Positions 41,800 through 50,678 of a DNA stretch of 64,000 nt are shown here, one piece after another. Each line of letters starts with the position of its first letter. The first letter of the stretch is position 1. The position numbers and the translations under genes were made by a program. The notes below the pieces were generated by a model that had not been told where the DNA came from, made no database searches, and was given only the letters and a program-made list of their open reading frames with translations. The stretch is from Cupriavidus laharis (GTDB lineage Bacteria; Pseudomonadota; Gammaproteobacteria; Burkholderiales; Burkholderiaceae): positions 744,001 to 808,000 of the forward strand of contig NZ_CAJZAI010000001.1 of assembly GCF_914271435.1 (NCBI RefSeq), written 5' to 3'.

Positions 41800-43581
41800 C
41801 TACTGGGGCAGGCGGCGCCGCGGCAGTTCCGGCCGTGCGTGCGTGGCGCGCGATGTATCGACCAGGCGATACATGCGGAAACGCTCGTCACGGTCGGCGG
41901 GCCGGCGGCCTTCCCAGATCAGCCGCCATTCGAAATGGGAGATCTTGCTGGGCTCGCCGTAGTCGGCGCTGTCGTGCCGCAGCAGGATGTCGCAGCCATC
42001 GTCGGGGCCGCCGAAGCGGAAATGGCCAAAGTAGGCGAATGACGCGAGCTGGGCATTGCCCATGCGGATCGGCTGTACGCACTGGTACGCGGGCGGCAGC
42101 GCCATGGCGGCAGCCTCGACTACGTCGCGGTAGGTCTTGCCGTAATTGATCGACGGCAGCCACAGCGTCATGGCCATGACCCACATCAGTGTGGTGCCGG
42201 CGGCGGAGATCACCACCGGGCGCCAGATCTGCTTGGGTGCCCGCGACAGCCGCCAGCGTACGATCAGCACCCAGGCCACCGTCACCAGCAGCGCGAAGAT
42301 GACGGCGGAAAGCGTGAAGTGATGCTGGAAGCCGGGCAGTTGCCGGAAGACGTTGCGGGCGATGCGCGGTGGCCAGCCCGTGGTCTTGGCGATCCAGAGA
42401 AACCACACCGTCCCACCGAAAATGGTGAAGAACAGCAGGGCGAACCAGTCGATCGCGTTGATCACGCCACGTGCGAGCGTGGGCAGCGCAAACGCGCCGA
42501 GGATCGCCATGGGCGGCAGCAGCAGGATGAATTGCACGTCCCCGGCGTTGGTCTGCAGGAACAGCAGTACCAGCGTCGGCAGCAGCAGCGCGAGCGGCAG
42601 CGCCACATGCGGGGCGCGGCGCATGCCGGCCCAGGCAATCCAGGCCCAGCCTGCGATGGGCCAGACCGGCCACGCATACAGGAACAGGTTACGCATGTTG
42701 AAGCCGAACGTCTGCATATTCGGCGCGCCATAGCTGCGCCGGTCATAGCGGGCCCACTCGCGGATGAAGGTCACGGCTTCGGTGCGGTCCGCCGTGCCGA
42801 AATAGGCGGTGGCCAGCCATGCCGCCACGATCAGCAGTGCCAGCGGCAGGCCGATAGCCGCCAGCCGCCGCCACGGAAGCGGGGCGCAGACGACAGCGCA
42901 GACAGCGGCGGCAGCCAGCAGCGCCAGCGGCAGGATCGGTCCGCTGGCGAGTGTCAGCGCGCCCAGGCCAAGCCCGAACACCAGGCTGCCGTGCACAGGC
43001 TTGTCCAGGCTGCGCACCAGTCCATACAGAATCATGGCGATCAGGGCAACCTGGCCGACTTGTGCGGTCGTTTCATGGCCCCGGATGGCCAGCCCCACGC
43101 AGGCCAGGAAAACGAGCAGGGCGCCGTCTGCCAGCGTGCGGCCATAGTCGCGCGCGCTGGGCTGGCCGCCGAAGGCATAGGCGAACGGCTGGACCTCGTC
43201 GCGGCGCCCGAGCAGGTAGGTCGTGTACCAGATGAAGGCGCAGGTGCCGAAGAAGCACAGCGCCGTGGCCAGGCGCGATGCATCGGGCGCGCCGAGCCAG
43301 CCGCCGAACAGGCGGATCATGGCCGCACCGATCCAGAAGACCAGCGGGCCGTCTTCGGTGAAAGGGCGCCCGGCGATGTTGGGCATCAGCCAGTCATGCG
43401 GACCACCCGTGGCCAACTGCCACATCACGCCGAAGCCGGCCGCGTCCTCATTCTTCCATGGGTCGCGGTTGAACAGGCCGGTCAGCCCGTAGATGATGCA
43501 GATCGCGAGCAGCAGGGCACGCGGCAGCGCGCCCGTTGCGGAGGCGGTCAACTGAACGGGGGAAGTCTTGGCTTCACGCAT
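41800..43581 (-). CDS. ArnT-like/GT39 family glycosyltransferase
   Basis: A 593-residue integral membrane protein with about 12 helices, of the GT-C type. FNRDPWKNEDAAGFGVMWQL near residue 40 holds the Asp/Glu pair in the first periplasmic loop that is the catalytic mark of ArnT and protein O-mannosyltransferases, and NIAGRPFTEDGPLVFWIGAAMIRLFG follows. The C-terminal periplasmic part has about 150 residues. Such enzymes transfer a sugar from a polyprenyl phosphate donor to lipid A or another acceptor. Donor and acceptor are unknown. It lies 91 bases upstream of the MATE gene on the same strand and may be co-transcribed. Confidence 0.85.
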   Translation of the reverse strand: MREAKTSPVQLTASATGALPRALLLAICIIYGLTGLFNRDPWKNEDAAGFGVMWQLATGGPHDWLMPNIAGRPFTEDGPLVFWIGAAMIRLFGGWLGAPDASRLATALCFFGTCAFIWYTTYLLGRRDEVQPFAYAFGGQPSARDYGRTLADGALLVFLACVGLAIRGHETTAQVGQVALIAMILYGLVRSLDKPVHGSLVFGLGLGALTLASGPILPLALLAAAAVCAVVCAPLPWRRLAAIGLPLALLIVAAWLATAYFGTADRTEAVTFIREWARYDRRSYGAPNMQTFGFNMRNLFLYAWPVWPIAGWAWIAWAGMRRAPHVALPLALLLPTLVLLFLQTNAGDVQFILLLPPMAILGAFALPTLARGVINAIDWFALLFFTIFGGTVWFLWIAKTTGWPPRIARNVFRQLPGFQHHFTLSAVIFALLVTVAWVLIVRWRLSRAPKQIWRPVVISAAGTTLMWVMAMTLWLPSINYGKTYRDVVEAAAMALPPAYQCVQPIRMGNAQLASFAYFGHFRFGGPDDGCDILLRHDSADYGEPSKISHFEWRLIWEGRRPADRDERFRMYRLVDTSRATHARPELPRRRLPQ

Positions 43582-43661
43582 CGGCGGATGGGGTCAGCAG
43601 CGCGGGACGGGCAAGGCTGCTGCAAGCGAGTGGCGGCGCCAGGGCCGGAACGGTATGGAGG

Positions 43662-43698
43662 GCACAAATACAAAGAGGCAGCCGCTGCTGCCTCTTTG
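43662..43698 (-). terminator. Putative terminator of rpmE2
   Basis: A perfect 12-base stem CAAAGAGGCAGC with its complement (43671-43698, loop CGCT), 65 bases after the rpmE2 stop, followed on the minus strand by TATTTGTG. Tail is U-rich rather than a clean run. Confidence 0.6.
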
Positions 43699-43763
43699 CG
43701 GGTCTGCATGGCACCGGAACATCTGTCCGCTGGCGCCACGCAAACGGGTGTTCGCCGGAGCGA

Positions 43764-44024
43764 TTACTTCGCAGCCTTGCCCAGCTTGTTGCCGAACTTC
43801 TGGCGGAACTTCTCGACGCGGCCGGCGGTGTCCATGATCTTCTGGGTGCCGGTGTAGAACGGGTGCGATTCCGACGAGACTTCGATCTTGGCCAGCGGGT
43901 ATTCCTTGCCGTCCTTCACGATCGTGTCCTTGGTCTGGATGGTCGAACGGGTGATGAAGCTGAAGTCGCTCGACATGTCCTGGAACACGACTTCGCGGTA
44001 ATTCGGGTGGATGCCTTCTTTCAT
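43764..44024 (-). CDS. rpmE2: 50S ribosomal protein L31 type B
   Basis: An 86-residue protein: [51 protein letters not shown] and VEKFRQKFG are type B L31 marks. It lacks the four Cys of type A, so it is the zinc-independent form that is often made in zinc limitation. AAAGGA lies before the ATG at 44024; an upstream ATG at 44075 is not part of the protein. No Zur-like site could be judged with confidence. Single gene. Confidence 0.96.
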   Translation of the reverse strand: MKEGIHPNYREVVFQDMSSDFSFITRSTIQTKDTIVKDGKEYPLAKIEVSSESHPFYTGTQKIMDTAGRVEKFRQKFGNKLGKAAK

Positions 44025-44197
44025 GGTGATTCCTTTCTGGTTGGGTAGCCAGTCCGTTGCGCGCTGCCGGCACAATACCGCGGCGGTGAACGAACCACTT
44101 GCCGATTACGGGCAAACTGGAATTATGGCAGAAAAACAATGGCTTGGGAAACACGACCGCAATTTGCGGCGAACCGGTGCGTGCCGGACTCGGAGCC

Positions 44198-45055
44198 CTA
44201 AGCCGACGCGCCGGCGGGATCCTGCCGGAAGAACGTTGCCAGGCATTGATAGATCACTGGCCAGTGACGTTTCAGGCCCGCCGGTTCCACGAAAAATGCT
44301 TCAGCCGTCACTGCGAAGAACTCGCTCGGCGCCTCGCAGCCATACGGGTCGATCAGGCGCAGGGCCGGCGGCAGCCGCTCGGGATGCTCCCAGGCTTTCA
44401 CGGGATGCTGGTCCCAGGTTTCGGCAAAGCGGTCGTACTCGGTCAGGAAGGTTTCGGCCCAGGCTTCGGCGTCGACGTCAGGGTGCAATTGCCGGGAAAA
44501 CGGTGGCACGCCGTCCGGTTCGCCGTCGAGCATGTCCAGCTTGTGGGCAAATTCGTGGATCACCACGTTATATGTGTCGGCGGGCACATCGTGCCCGGTG
44601 TCGAGACCGCCGCCCGGCGTATCGACATCGGGCCAGGACAGGATGACCGGGCCGTGTTCCCACGCTTCGCCGCTGGCTTCCTCGACGATGCCATGCACTA
44701 GGCCGATCTCATCCTGCACTGTACGCCGGATGATGAATTCGCCCGGGTACAGCACGATGCCGTGCCAGCCGCGATACCACTCGATGCCAAGCCGCAGGAT
44801 GGGCACGCAAGCCTGCACCGCGACGGTGACGACCATGTCGTCGGTCAGCGGCAGTTCATGCGCGGTGGAGTATTCCTTCTCGGCGATAAAAAGCGTGGCC
44901 AGTTCGCGCAGCGCGCGCAGGTCGTCCTCGGCGTAGCGCTGCACGAATGGCAGTGCCGACACGGTGCGCTCCCACAGCGCATCGGGGATGGCGTAGTGCT
45001 CGAGCTTGCGGGCTTTCGAGCGGGTGCGCAGGAATTGGGTCAGTTTGCCGAGCAT
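44198..45055 (-). CDS. M90 family zinc metallopeptidase (MtfA-like)
   Basis: A 285-residue protein. The HExxH site is HEFAHKLD with His167, Glu168 and His171, in the context YNVVIHEFAHKLDMLDG that marks the M90/MtfA family; EFFAVTAEAFFVEP near 253 carries a further Glu likely to bind zinc. E. coli MtfA binds the repressor Mlc and modulates the glucose PTS. Here no Mlc or PTS is near, so the role may differ. The ATG at 45055 fits the family; the longer frame to 45154 is not conserved. It follows rho on the same strand after a strong terminator. Confidence 0.92.
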   Translation of the reverse strand: MLGKLTQFLRTRSKARKLEHYAIPDALWERTVSALPFVQRYAEDDLRALRELATLFIAEKEYSTAHELPLTDDMVVTVAVQACVPILRLGIEWYRGWHGIVLYPGEFIIRRTVQDEIGLVHGIVEEASGEAWEHGPVILSWPDVDTPGGGLDTGHDVPADTYNVVIHEFAHKLDMLDGEPDGVPPFSRQLHPDVDAEAWAETFLTEYDRFAETWDQHPVKAWEHPERLPPALRLIDPYGCEAPSEFFAVTAEAFFVEPAGLKRHWPVIYQCLATFFRQDPAGASA

Positions 45056-45113
45056 GGTGCGGTGGGGGCTGAAAGCCGGGGCCGGCCCTGGCAATGCGAC
45101 AAAACAACAAAAC

Positions 45114-45141
45114 AAAAAAGGCGCGCCGCGGCACGCCTTTT
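45114..45141 (-). terminator. Terminator of rho
   Basis: AAAAGGCG pairs with CGCCTTTT, with one mismatch and two further pairs inside; on the minus strand TTTTTTGTTTTG follows. It lies just after the rho stop. Confidence 0.85.
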
Positions 45142-45167
45142 GTTCGCTTGGCAAAGATGCCGGAGGC

Positions 45168-46430
45168 TTAGCCGCCTCTGCGCATCATATCGAAAAACTC
45201 TGCGTTGTTCTTCGTTGCCTTCATCTTGTCCAGGATGAATTCCATGGCCTGGACTTCGTCCATGTCGGAGATGAACTTGCGCAGGATCCAGATCTTCTGG
45301 AGGATGTCCGGCTTGATCAGCAGTTCCTCGCGGCGCGTGCTGGACTTGTTCAGGTTGATCGACGGATAGACGCGCTTTTCTGCGAGGCGGCGTTCCAGGT
45401 GCACTTCCATGTTGCCGGTGCCCTTGAACTCTTCGTAGATCACGTCATCCATGCGGCTGCCGGTCTCGATCAGCGCGGTGGCGATGATGGTCAGCGAACC
45501 GCCTTCTTCCAGGTTGCGCGCGGCGCCGAAGAAGCGCTTCGGGCGCTGCAGCGCGTTGGCGTCCACACCACCGGTCAGGACCTTGCCCGAAGCGGGTACC
45601 ACGGTGTTGTAGGCGCGCGCCAGGCGGGTGATCGAGTCCAGCAGGATCACCACGTCGCGCTTCAGTTCGACCAGGCGCTTGGCTTTCTCGATCACCATTT
45701 CGGCGACCTGCACGTGGCGGATGGCCGGTTCGTCGAACGTGGAGGCCACCACTTCGCCGCGCACCGAGCGCTGCATTTCGGTCACTTCTTCCGGGCGCTC
45801 GTCGATCAGCAGCACGAACAGGTCTGCTTCCGGATGATTGTTTGCGATGGCGTGCGCAATATGCTGCAGCATCACGGTCTTGCCGGACTTCGGCGATGCC
45901 ACCAGCAGCGCGCGCTGGCCGCGCCCGATCGGCGCGATCATGTCGATGATGCGGCCGGTGATGTTCTCTTCGGCCTTGATGTCGCGTTCGAGCTGGAGTG
46001 GCCGGTTCGGGTGCAGCGGCGTCAGGTTCTCGAACATGATGCGGTTCTTGACCGCTTCGGGCGGCTGCCCGTTGACCTTGTCCACCTTGACCAGCGCAAA
46101 GTAACGCTCGCCGTCCTTGGGCGTGCGCACTTCGCCTTCGATCGAATCACCGGTATGCAGGTTGAAGCGGCGGATCTGCGACGGGCTGATGTAGATGTCA
46201 TCCGTGCTGGCCAGGTACGAGGTTTCCGGCGAGCGCAGGAAACCGAAACCGTCGGGCAGAACTTCCAGCGTGCCGTCTCCGTAGATGGTTTCGCCCATCT
46301 TGGCGCGCTTCTTGAGGATCGCAAACATCAGTTCCTGTTTGCGCATCCGCTGTGCGTTGTCGATCTCGAGCGTTGCCGCCATTTCGAGAAGCGCAGACAC
46401 GTGAAGCGATTTGAGTTCTGTCAGGTGCAT
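45168..46430 (-). CDS. rho: Transcription termination factor Rho
   Basis: A 420-residue hexameric RNA helicase, the family length. The N-terminal RNA-binding domain runs to about residue 125 ([49 protein letters not shown]). Walker A is SPKSGKT (179-185), and [13 protein letters not shown], the Q-loop region, follows. The ATG at 46430 gives MHLTELK; a TTG two codons earlier is possible but less likely. An extended -10 promoter lies about 90 bases upstream. Transcribed after trxA on the same strand, as in many proteobacteria. Confidence 0.97.
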   Translation of the reverse strand: MHLTELKSLHVSALLEMAATLEIDNAQRMRKQELMFAILKKRAKMGETIYGDGTLEVLPDGFGFLRSPETSYLASTDDIYISPSQIRRFNLHTGDSIEGEVRTPKDGERYFALVKVDKVNGQPPEAVKNRIMFENLTPLHPNRPLQLERDIKAEENITGRIIDMIAPIGRGQRALLVASPKSGKTVMLQHIAHAIANNHPEADLFVLLIDERPEEVTEMQRSVRGEVVASTFDEPAIRHVQVAEMVIEKAKRLVELKRDVVILLDSITRLARAYNTVVPASGKVLTGGVDANALQRPKRFFGAARNLEEGGSLTIIATALIETGSRMDDVIYEEFKGTGNMEVHLERRLAEKRVYPSINLNKSSTRREELLIKPDILQKIWILRKFISDMDEVQAMEFILDKMKATKNNAEFFDMMRRGG

Positions 46431-46517
46431 AGACAAGGGGTACAGAAGGCCCGGACGGGCGAGACCTAGAGGGAAGGGGGAAGAAATGAGCGAACGCTCG
46501 GGGAAGTTGTTGGTGGC

Positions 46518-46526
46518 ATCTTAGCA
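46518..46526 (-). promoter_or_regulatory. Extended -10 promoter of rho
   Basis: On the minus strand TGCTAAGAT fits an extended -10 (TGnTANNNT), about 90 bases before the rho start. No good -35. Confidence 0.5.
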
Positions 46527-46579
46527 CAATCCGACCGGCGCGCCAGGGCGTGGCGCACGCACATCGGATCGTGGGAAAC

Positions 46580-46603
46580 CCGGAGCCCATGCCAGGGCTC
46601 CGG
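46580..46603 (-). terminator. Putative terminator of trxA
   Basis: Nine-base perfect stem CCGGAGCCC with GGGCTCCGG, loop of six, 11 bases after the trxA stop. The tail is only GTTTCCC, so strength is uncertain and read-through into rho is possible. Confidence 0.5.
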
Positions 46604-46614
46604 CAGGCAAGCGC

Positions 46615-46941
46615 TTACAGGTTGCCGTCGAGGAACGCCGTGAGCTGCGACTTGGACAGCGCGCCGACCTTCTGGGCCGCGACCGCACCGTTCTTGAACA
46701 GGATCAGCGTCGGGATACCGCGGATGCCGAACTTGGCCGGCACTTGCTGGTTCTCATCGACGTTGATCTTGGCGATCTGCAGCTTGTCGCCGTAGTCCTT
46801 GGCCACTTCGTCCAGGATCGGGGCGATCATCTTGCAGGGGCCGCACCATTCGGCCCAGAAGTCGAGCAGGACAGGCTTGTCGGACTGGAGGACGTCGGCG
46901 TCGAACGAGGCGTCGCTCACATACTTGATTTGTTCACTCAT
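46615..46941 (-). CDS. trxA: Thioredoxin 1
   Basis: A 108-residue thioredoxin with active site WCGPC (Cys33, Cys36) in [15 protein letters not shown], and cis-Pro in [12 protein letters not shown] near residue 77. It keeps cytoplasmic proteins reduced with thioredoxin reductase and supplies electrons to ribonucleotide reductase, whose class II form is coded 8 kb away. Precedes rho on the same strand. Confidence 0.97.
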   Translation of the reverse strand: MSEQIKYVSDASFDADVLQSDKPVLLDFWAEWCGPCKMIAPILDEVAKDYGDKLQIAKINVDENQQVPAKFGIRGIPTLILFKNGAVAAQKVGALSKSQLTAFLDGNL

Positions 46942-47375
46942 GGCGGAAAACCTCTGGTTTCGCTCAGTTTATGTCAATGGCTGGGAATGGCCGAACCGCT
47001 ACCTTACACGAGAATCCCCGGATTCGCCTGACGGCGCCTGGCGGGGATTCGCCGCGGCGGCCGCTGTCGCGCCCCGGTTTCGTCGATATGTTACCAGTTT
47101 GCGGATTTTCAAGACGGTTCCCAAAAGGCCCCGTTAGCGGTCCGGATAATCGCCGGCAGTGTATATATTCTGCCTTGGATTTCCGGTTCACATGAATGGT
47201 TGTTTCAATGGGGTCAAGAGATTCCGACAATCGGTCATGTGGGACAAGCGGCACTTTTTGGGCGCCAGCACGCTGCCCGGATTTGCCCGGACGTGTGCCT
47301 GATGCGCCCGCCGGACGCGTAGAATAGAAGGGCAGCACTTCCTGCGCGCCATGCGCCATCGACAAGGCCATCGAC
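46942..47375. other. Intergenic region between trxA and a small unknown gene
   Basis: No gene is supported here; the small frames have no similarity and lack ribosome binding sites. It must hold the divergent promoters: on the minus strand TGTAAGGT near 47006 could be a -10 for trxA, and TAGAAT at 47320 a -10 for the small plus-strand gene. An AT-rich island around 47158-47220 stands out from the local GC content. Confidence 0.5.
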
Positions 47376-47651
47376 ATGACTCCCGATTCCCGCAAGCCCA
47401 CACAGCCCGACGCCGAGCCGGCGTCTCCGGATGTGGAACACCTGAGCGACGCGCTGGATCACATCAGCAGCGCGGTCGAGACCAACAGCATTGCCAGCGG
47501 CGCGGCCAAGGGGCTGGTGTACAGCATTATCGAGACCCTCGGCACGCTGGTGGGCGACCCGGACCTACCCGAGCATGCGCGCTCGGGCTACGAAGGCCTG
47601 CTCGAGACCGCGCGCGAGATCCGCGCGCGGCTGGAGGGCGGCCCGCACTGA
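47376..47651 (+). CDS. Small conserved hypothetical protein
   Basis: A 91-residue acidic protein that I do not recognise. It has a Pro/Ser-rich start, then mostly helix: HLSDALDHISSAVETNSIASGAAKGLVYSIIETLGTLVG and a second helix ending in IRARLEGG. No Cys pairs, signal peptide or membrane segment. Codon use is like that of neighbours, with G/C in nearly every third position, which supports coding. It lies 160 bases before the AddB-like gene in the same direction. Function unknown. Confidence 0.65.
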   Translation: MTPDSRKPTQPDAEPASPDVEHLSDALDHISSAVETNSIASGAAKGLVYSIIETLGTLVGDPDLPEHARSGYEGLLETAREIRARLEGGPH

Positions 47652-47810
47652 GCGGGACGGGCGCGGGGCCTGCCGCGCGATTCGCAGATTCCGCCATGGT
47701 CCGCCGCTTGCAAATGCCGCAGCGGGCAGTCAGCCCTCGTTGTTTCCGTTATTGCCGTTGCTTTCACTCTTGTCCCTACGCAGTCCGCGTAACCCGCGGC
47801 ACGTGCGCTC

Positions 47811-50678
47811 ATGACGCCACTGCGCTTTCGTCCAGGCCCGGATTTCCTCGACCAGGCGGCTGCGGCTGCCTGGCATTTCCTTGACCACTGCGGTGTGCCC
47901 GAGGCCGCCGCGCATGTGGTCGTGCCGACCGCGGCGCAGATCCCGGGCGTGCGCATGGCGCTCGACGCCGCGGCGCGCGCCGCCGGCCGGCCGCGCCTGC
48001 TGCCCCGTGTCCTGACCCTGGGACACTGGCTGCTCGACCTGCCGCCCGATGGCTCGCCGGTGCGCAGCCATGCCGCCCGCCTGCTGGCCGTGCAGCAGGC
48101 CGTGCGCGCGCAGGACTGGCTGAGGCGCTCGTTCGGCGCCCAGACGGAATCCGCGGCGTGGGGTTTGGCGCAGACGCTCCTGTCGATCTGCGACGAACTC
48201 AATACGCGCTGGCTCGAGGACGTCGCCGTGAGCGACGGCGAAGCCATGGACGGTACGGATCGCGCGTCGCTGCTGCAAGGCGCGCTGGAGCGTACCTATG
48301 CGCATCTGTCCGAGCGGCTGCTCGGCGAGGAGGCGCGCATCGTGCTCGCGTTCTGGCAGGCGCTATCAGGTCCGGACGATCCCTTGCCGTCGCGCCGGCG
48401 TGCACTGCGCCAGCTTGCACAGCAACTCTCAGGGCCGGTCGTGTGGATTGCCCCGACACCGCCGACGCCCATCGAGGGTGCCTTCCTGCGCGATGCAGCC
48501 GAGCTGGTGCCGGTGCTGGAGGTCGGCTATGACTGGTCGGGCACCGGTGAAGCCGAGGCGGCCGGCTGGTACGACACGCTGGTTGCGCTGTGGCCGGAGG
48601 CGCGCATTGCCGATGACGGCGATGCACCGGTATTCGCGCAGGCCATGCCAGTGCTGCCAGAGGCGCGGCCATCGATTCGCGTCATCGGCGCCGCCCGTTT
48701 CGAGGACGAAGCGGCCGCCGCGGCGGACCAGCTCGTGCAATGGCTCAACGCGGGGCGCCGCAATATCGCGCTGGTCGCGCACGACCGCGTCGTGGCCAGG
48801 CGCGTGCGTGCCTTGCTCGCGCGTGCCGGGGCACCGGTGCGCGATGAAACCGGCTGGAAGCTGTCGACCACGCGCGCCGCGGCGGCACTGATGCGCTGGT
48901 TCGACCTGCTGGTGCGCGATGGCGACACCGCTGCGCTGCTCGACCTGCTGAAGAGCCCGTTCTGCCTGCCCGAATTCACGGACCGCGGCGCCGCCATCGC
49001 GATGATCGAGCGCCGGGTCCGGCGCGACAATGTCAGCGGCGGATGGGACCGGTTGCGCCACCTGTCCGGCGCGCTGCCTGCCGCGCCGGCGGAAGCCGAC
49101 GACGCGGAAATCCAGCGGGCAGAGGCAGTGCGCCGCAGCGCGGGCGAGCTGCTCGCTGTGCTCGCCGACGAGGCCGCCCGCTGGCCGCGCGGCGTTGCAC
49201 AGCATCCGTTGTCGGTCTGGCTGGGCTGCCTGGACGGCACGCTCGACGCGCTCGGCATGCGCACCGCGCTCGCCGCGGACGAGGCGGGCCGGCAATTGCT
49301 TGACGCGCTGGCGCGGCTGCAGGACCTGCCATCGGATGAAACCAGTTCGCATGCCACGCTGTGCCAGGCGGAATTCCGCGCGATGCTTTCCGCGTTGCTG
49401 GAGTCGGTGGCGTACAAGGAGCCCTCTGCCGCCGGCTCGGCACGGATCACCATCCTGCCGCTCAACGGCGCACGCATGCGCCGGTTCGACGGGGTCGTGG
49501 TGGTCGGCTGCGACGACGCGCAATTGCCGTCGAGCGCCGCCGAACTGATGTTCTTCTCCAACCAGATGCGCCGCGAACTGGAGCTCGAAGACCGCGAAGC
49601 GCGCTTTGCGCAGCAGGCCCGCGACCTGGCGGAAGTCCTGCTCAATAACAACGATGTCGTGCTGACGTGGCAGCGCCTGGGCGGACGTGGCGAGCCCAAG
49701 CACGTGTCCGGCTGGATCGAGCGCTTGTCCGCGTGCTGCGCGCGTGCGGGCGTGACGATTGAAGCGAGCATGGCTCCGCTCATCCACCAGACGTTCGCCG
49801 ATACGCGCGGCATGCCCGCGCCGGCTGCACCCGAGCTGGTGCCGGTTCGCTGGAGCGCGCAGGCCTACAACATGCTGCGGCGCTGCCCCTATCAGTTCTT
49901 CGCTGGCCGCATGCTGGGCCTGGCCGGACTGGAGGCTGTCAGTGACGACCTGGAAAAACGCGATATTGGCGAGTTGCTGCACCGCGTGCTGCTGCGCTAC
50001 CACCGCGAGCTGCAGATGCGGCGCGAACGCGGCGAAGTGGTGCCGGAGCCGGCGAGGCTCGACAGGTTGCGCGAGATATCGGACGACATCTTCGGCGCGT
50101 TGATGGCCGAGGACGGCAATGCGATCGGCTACTATCGGCGCTGGTGCGAAGTGCTGCCGTCCTATGTGGCATGGCAAAGCGACCGCGAAGCGCAAGGATG
50201 GTTCTGGCGCGGCGGCGAGCTGGACGCCGGCGTGGACCTGCCCATGCCCGACGGCAGGCCGATCCGGCTGAACGGTCGCATCGACCGGCTCGACCAGGGC
50301 CCGGACGGTGCGCATGCCGTGCTCGACTACAAGACGCAGAGCGCCACGCGCCTCAAGCGCAAGACCAGCGAGGTCGAGGAAGATTGCCAGCTGCCGTTCT
50401 ATGGCCTGCTGCGTGCCGATGCGGTCGGCGGAAGCTGGGTGTCGCTGGAAGGCGCACGCGAAGGCGCTGCGGGGCCCCAGCGCGAAGTCGACCTGCCGGA
50501 TTTCGATGCCGCTGTCGCCTGGCTGGAGCAGCAGATGCGCAGCGACGTCATGCGCCTGCGCGAAGGCGTGCGGCTGCCGGCATTCGGCGACGCCTCGGCC
50601 TGTACGTACTGCAATGCCCGCGGCCTGTGCCGCAAGGGCTTCTGGGAATCCACCGCCGTGCCGGACCTGACATCATGA
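47811..50678 (+). CDS. addB: AddB-like PD-(D/E)XK nuclease and inactive helicase subunit
   Basis: A 955-residue protein that resembles AddB/RexB or Lhr-like PD-(D/E)XK recombination proteins. The first 600 residues hold a degenerate helicase fold (no Walker A). The C-terminal RecB-family nuclease has RIDRLDQGPDGAHAVLDYKT (residues about 822-843) with Asp and Lys of the active site. Four cysteines typical of the AddB Fe-S cluster are visible: Cys near 692 (RRCPYQFF) and Cys931, Cys934, Cys940 (CTYCNARGLC). Partner of the helicase coded next, whose start overlaps its stop. The pair processes double-strand breaks for RecA loading. Confidence 0.87.
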   Translation: MTPLRFRPGPDFLDQAAAAAWHFLDHCGVPEAAAHVVVPTAAQIPGVRMALDAAARAAGRPRLLPRVLTLGHWLLDLPPDGSPVRSHAARLLAVQQAVRAQDWLRRSFGAQTESAAWGLAQTLLSICDELNTRWLEDVAVSDGEAMDGTDRASLLQGALERTYAHLSERLLGEEARIVLAFWQALSGPDDPLPSRRRALRQLAQQLSGPVVWIAPTPPTPIEGAFLRDAAELVPVLEVGYDWSGTGEAEAAGWYDTLVALWPEARIADDGDAPVFAQAMPVLPEARPSIRVIGAARFEDEAAAAADQLVQWLNAGRRNIALVAHDRVVARRVRALLARAGAPVRDETGWKLSTTRAAAALMRWFDLLVRDGDTAALLDLLKSPFCLPEFTDRGAAIAMIERRVRRDNVSGGWDRLRHLSGALPAAPAEADDAEIQRAEAVRRSAGELLAVLADEAARWPRGVAQHPLSVWLGCLDGTLDALGMRTALAADEAGRQLLDALARLQDLPSDETSSHATLCQAEFRAMLSALLESVAYKEPSAAGSARITILPLNGARMRRFDGVVVVGCDDAQLPSSAAELMFFSNQMRRELELEDREARFAQQARDLAEVLLNNNDVVLTWQRLGGRGEPKHVSGWIERLSACCARAGVTIEASMAPLIHQTFADTRGMPAPAAPELVPVRWSAQAYNMLRRCPYQFFAGRMLGLAGLEAVSDDLEKRDIGELLHRVLLRYHRELQMRRERGEVVPEPARLDRLREISDDIFGALMAEDGNAIGYYRRWCEVLPSYVAWQSDREAQGWFWRGGELDAGVDLPMPDGRPIRLNGRIDRLDQGPDGAHAVLDYKTQSATRLKRKTSEVEEDCQLPFYGLLRADAVGGSWVSLEGAREGAAGPQREVDLPDFDAAVAWLEQQMRSDVMRLREGVRLPAFGDASACTYCNARGLCRKGFWESTAVPDLTS

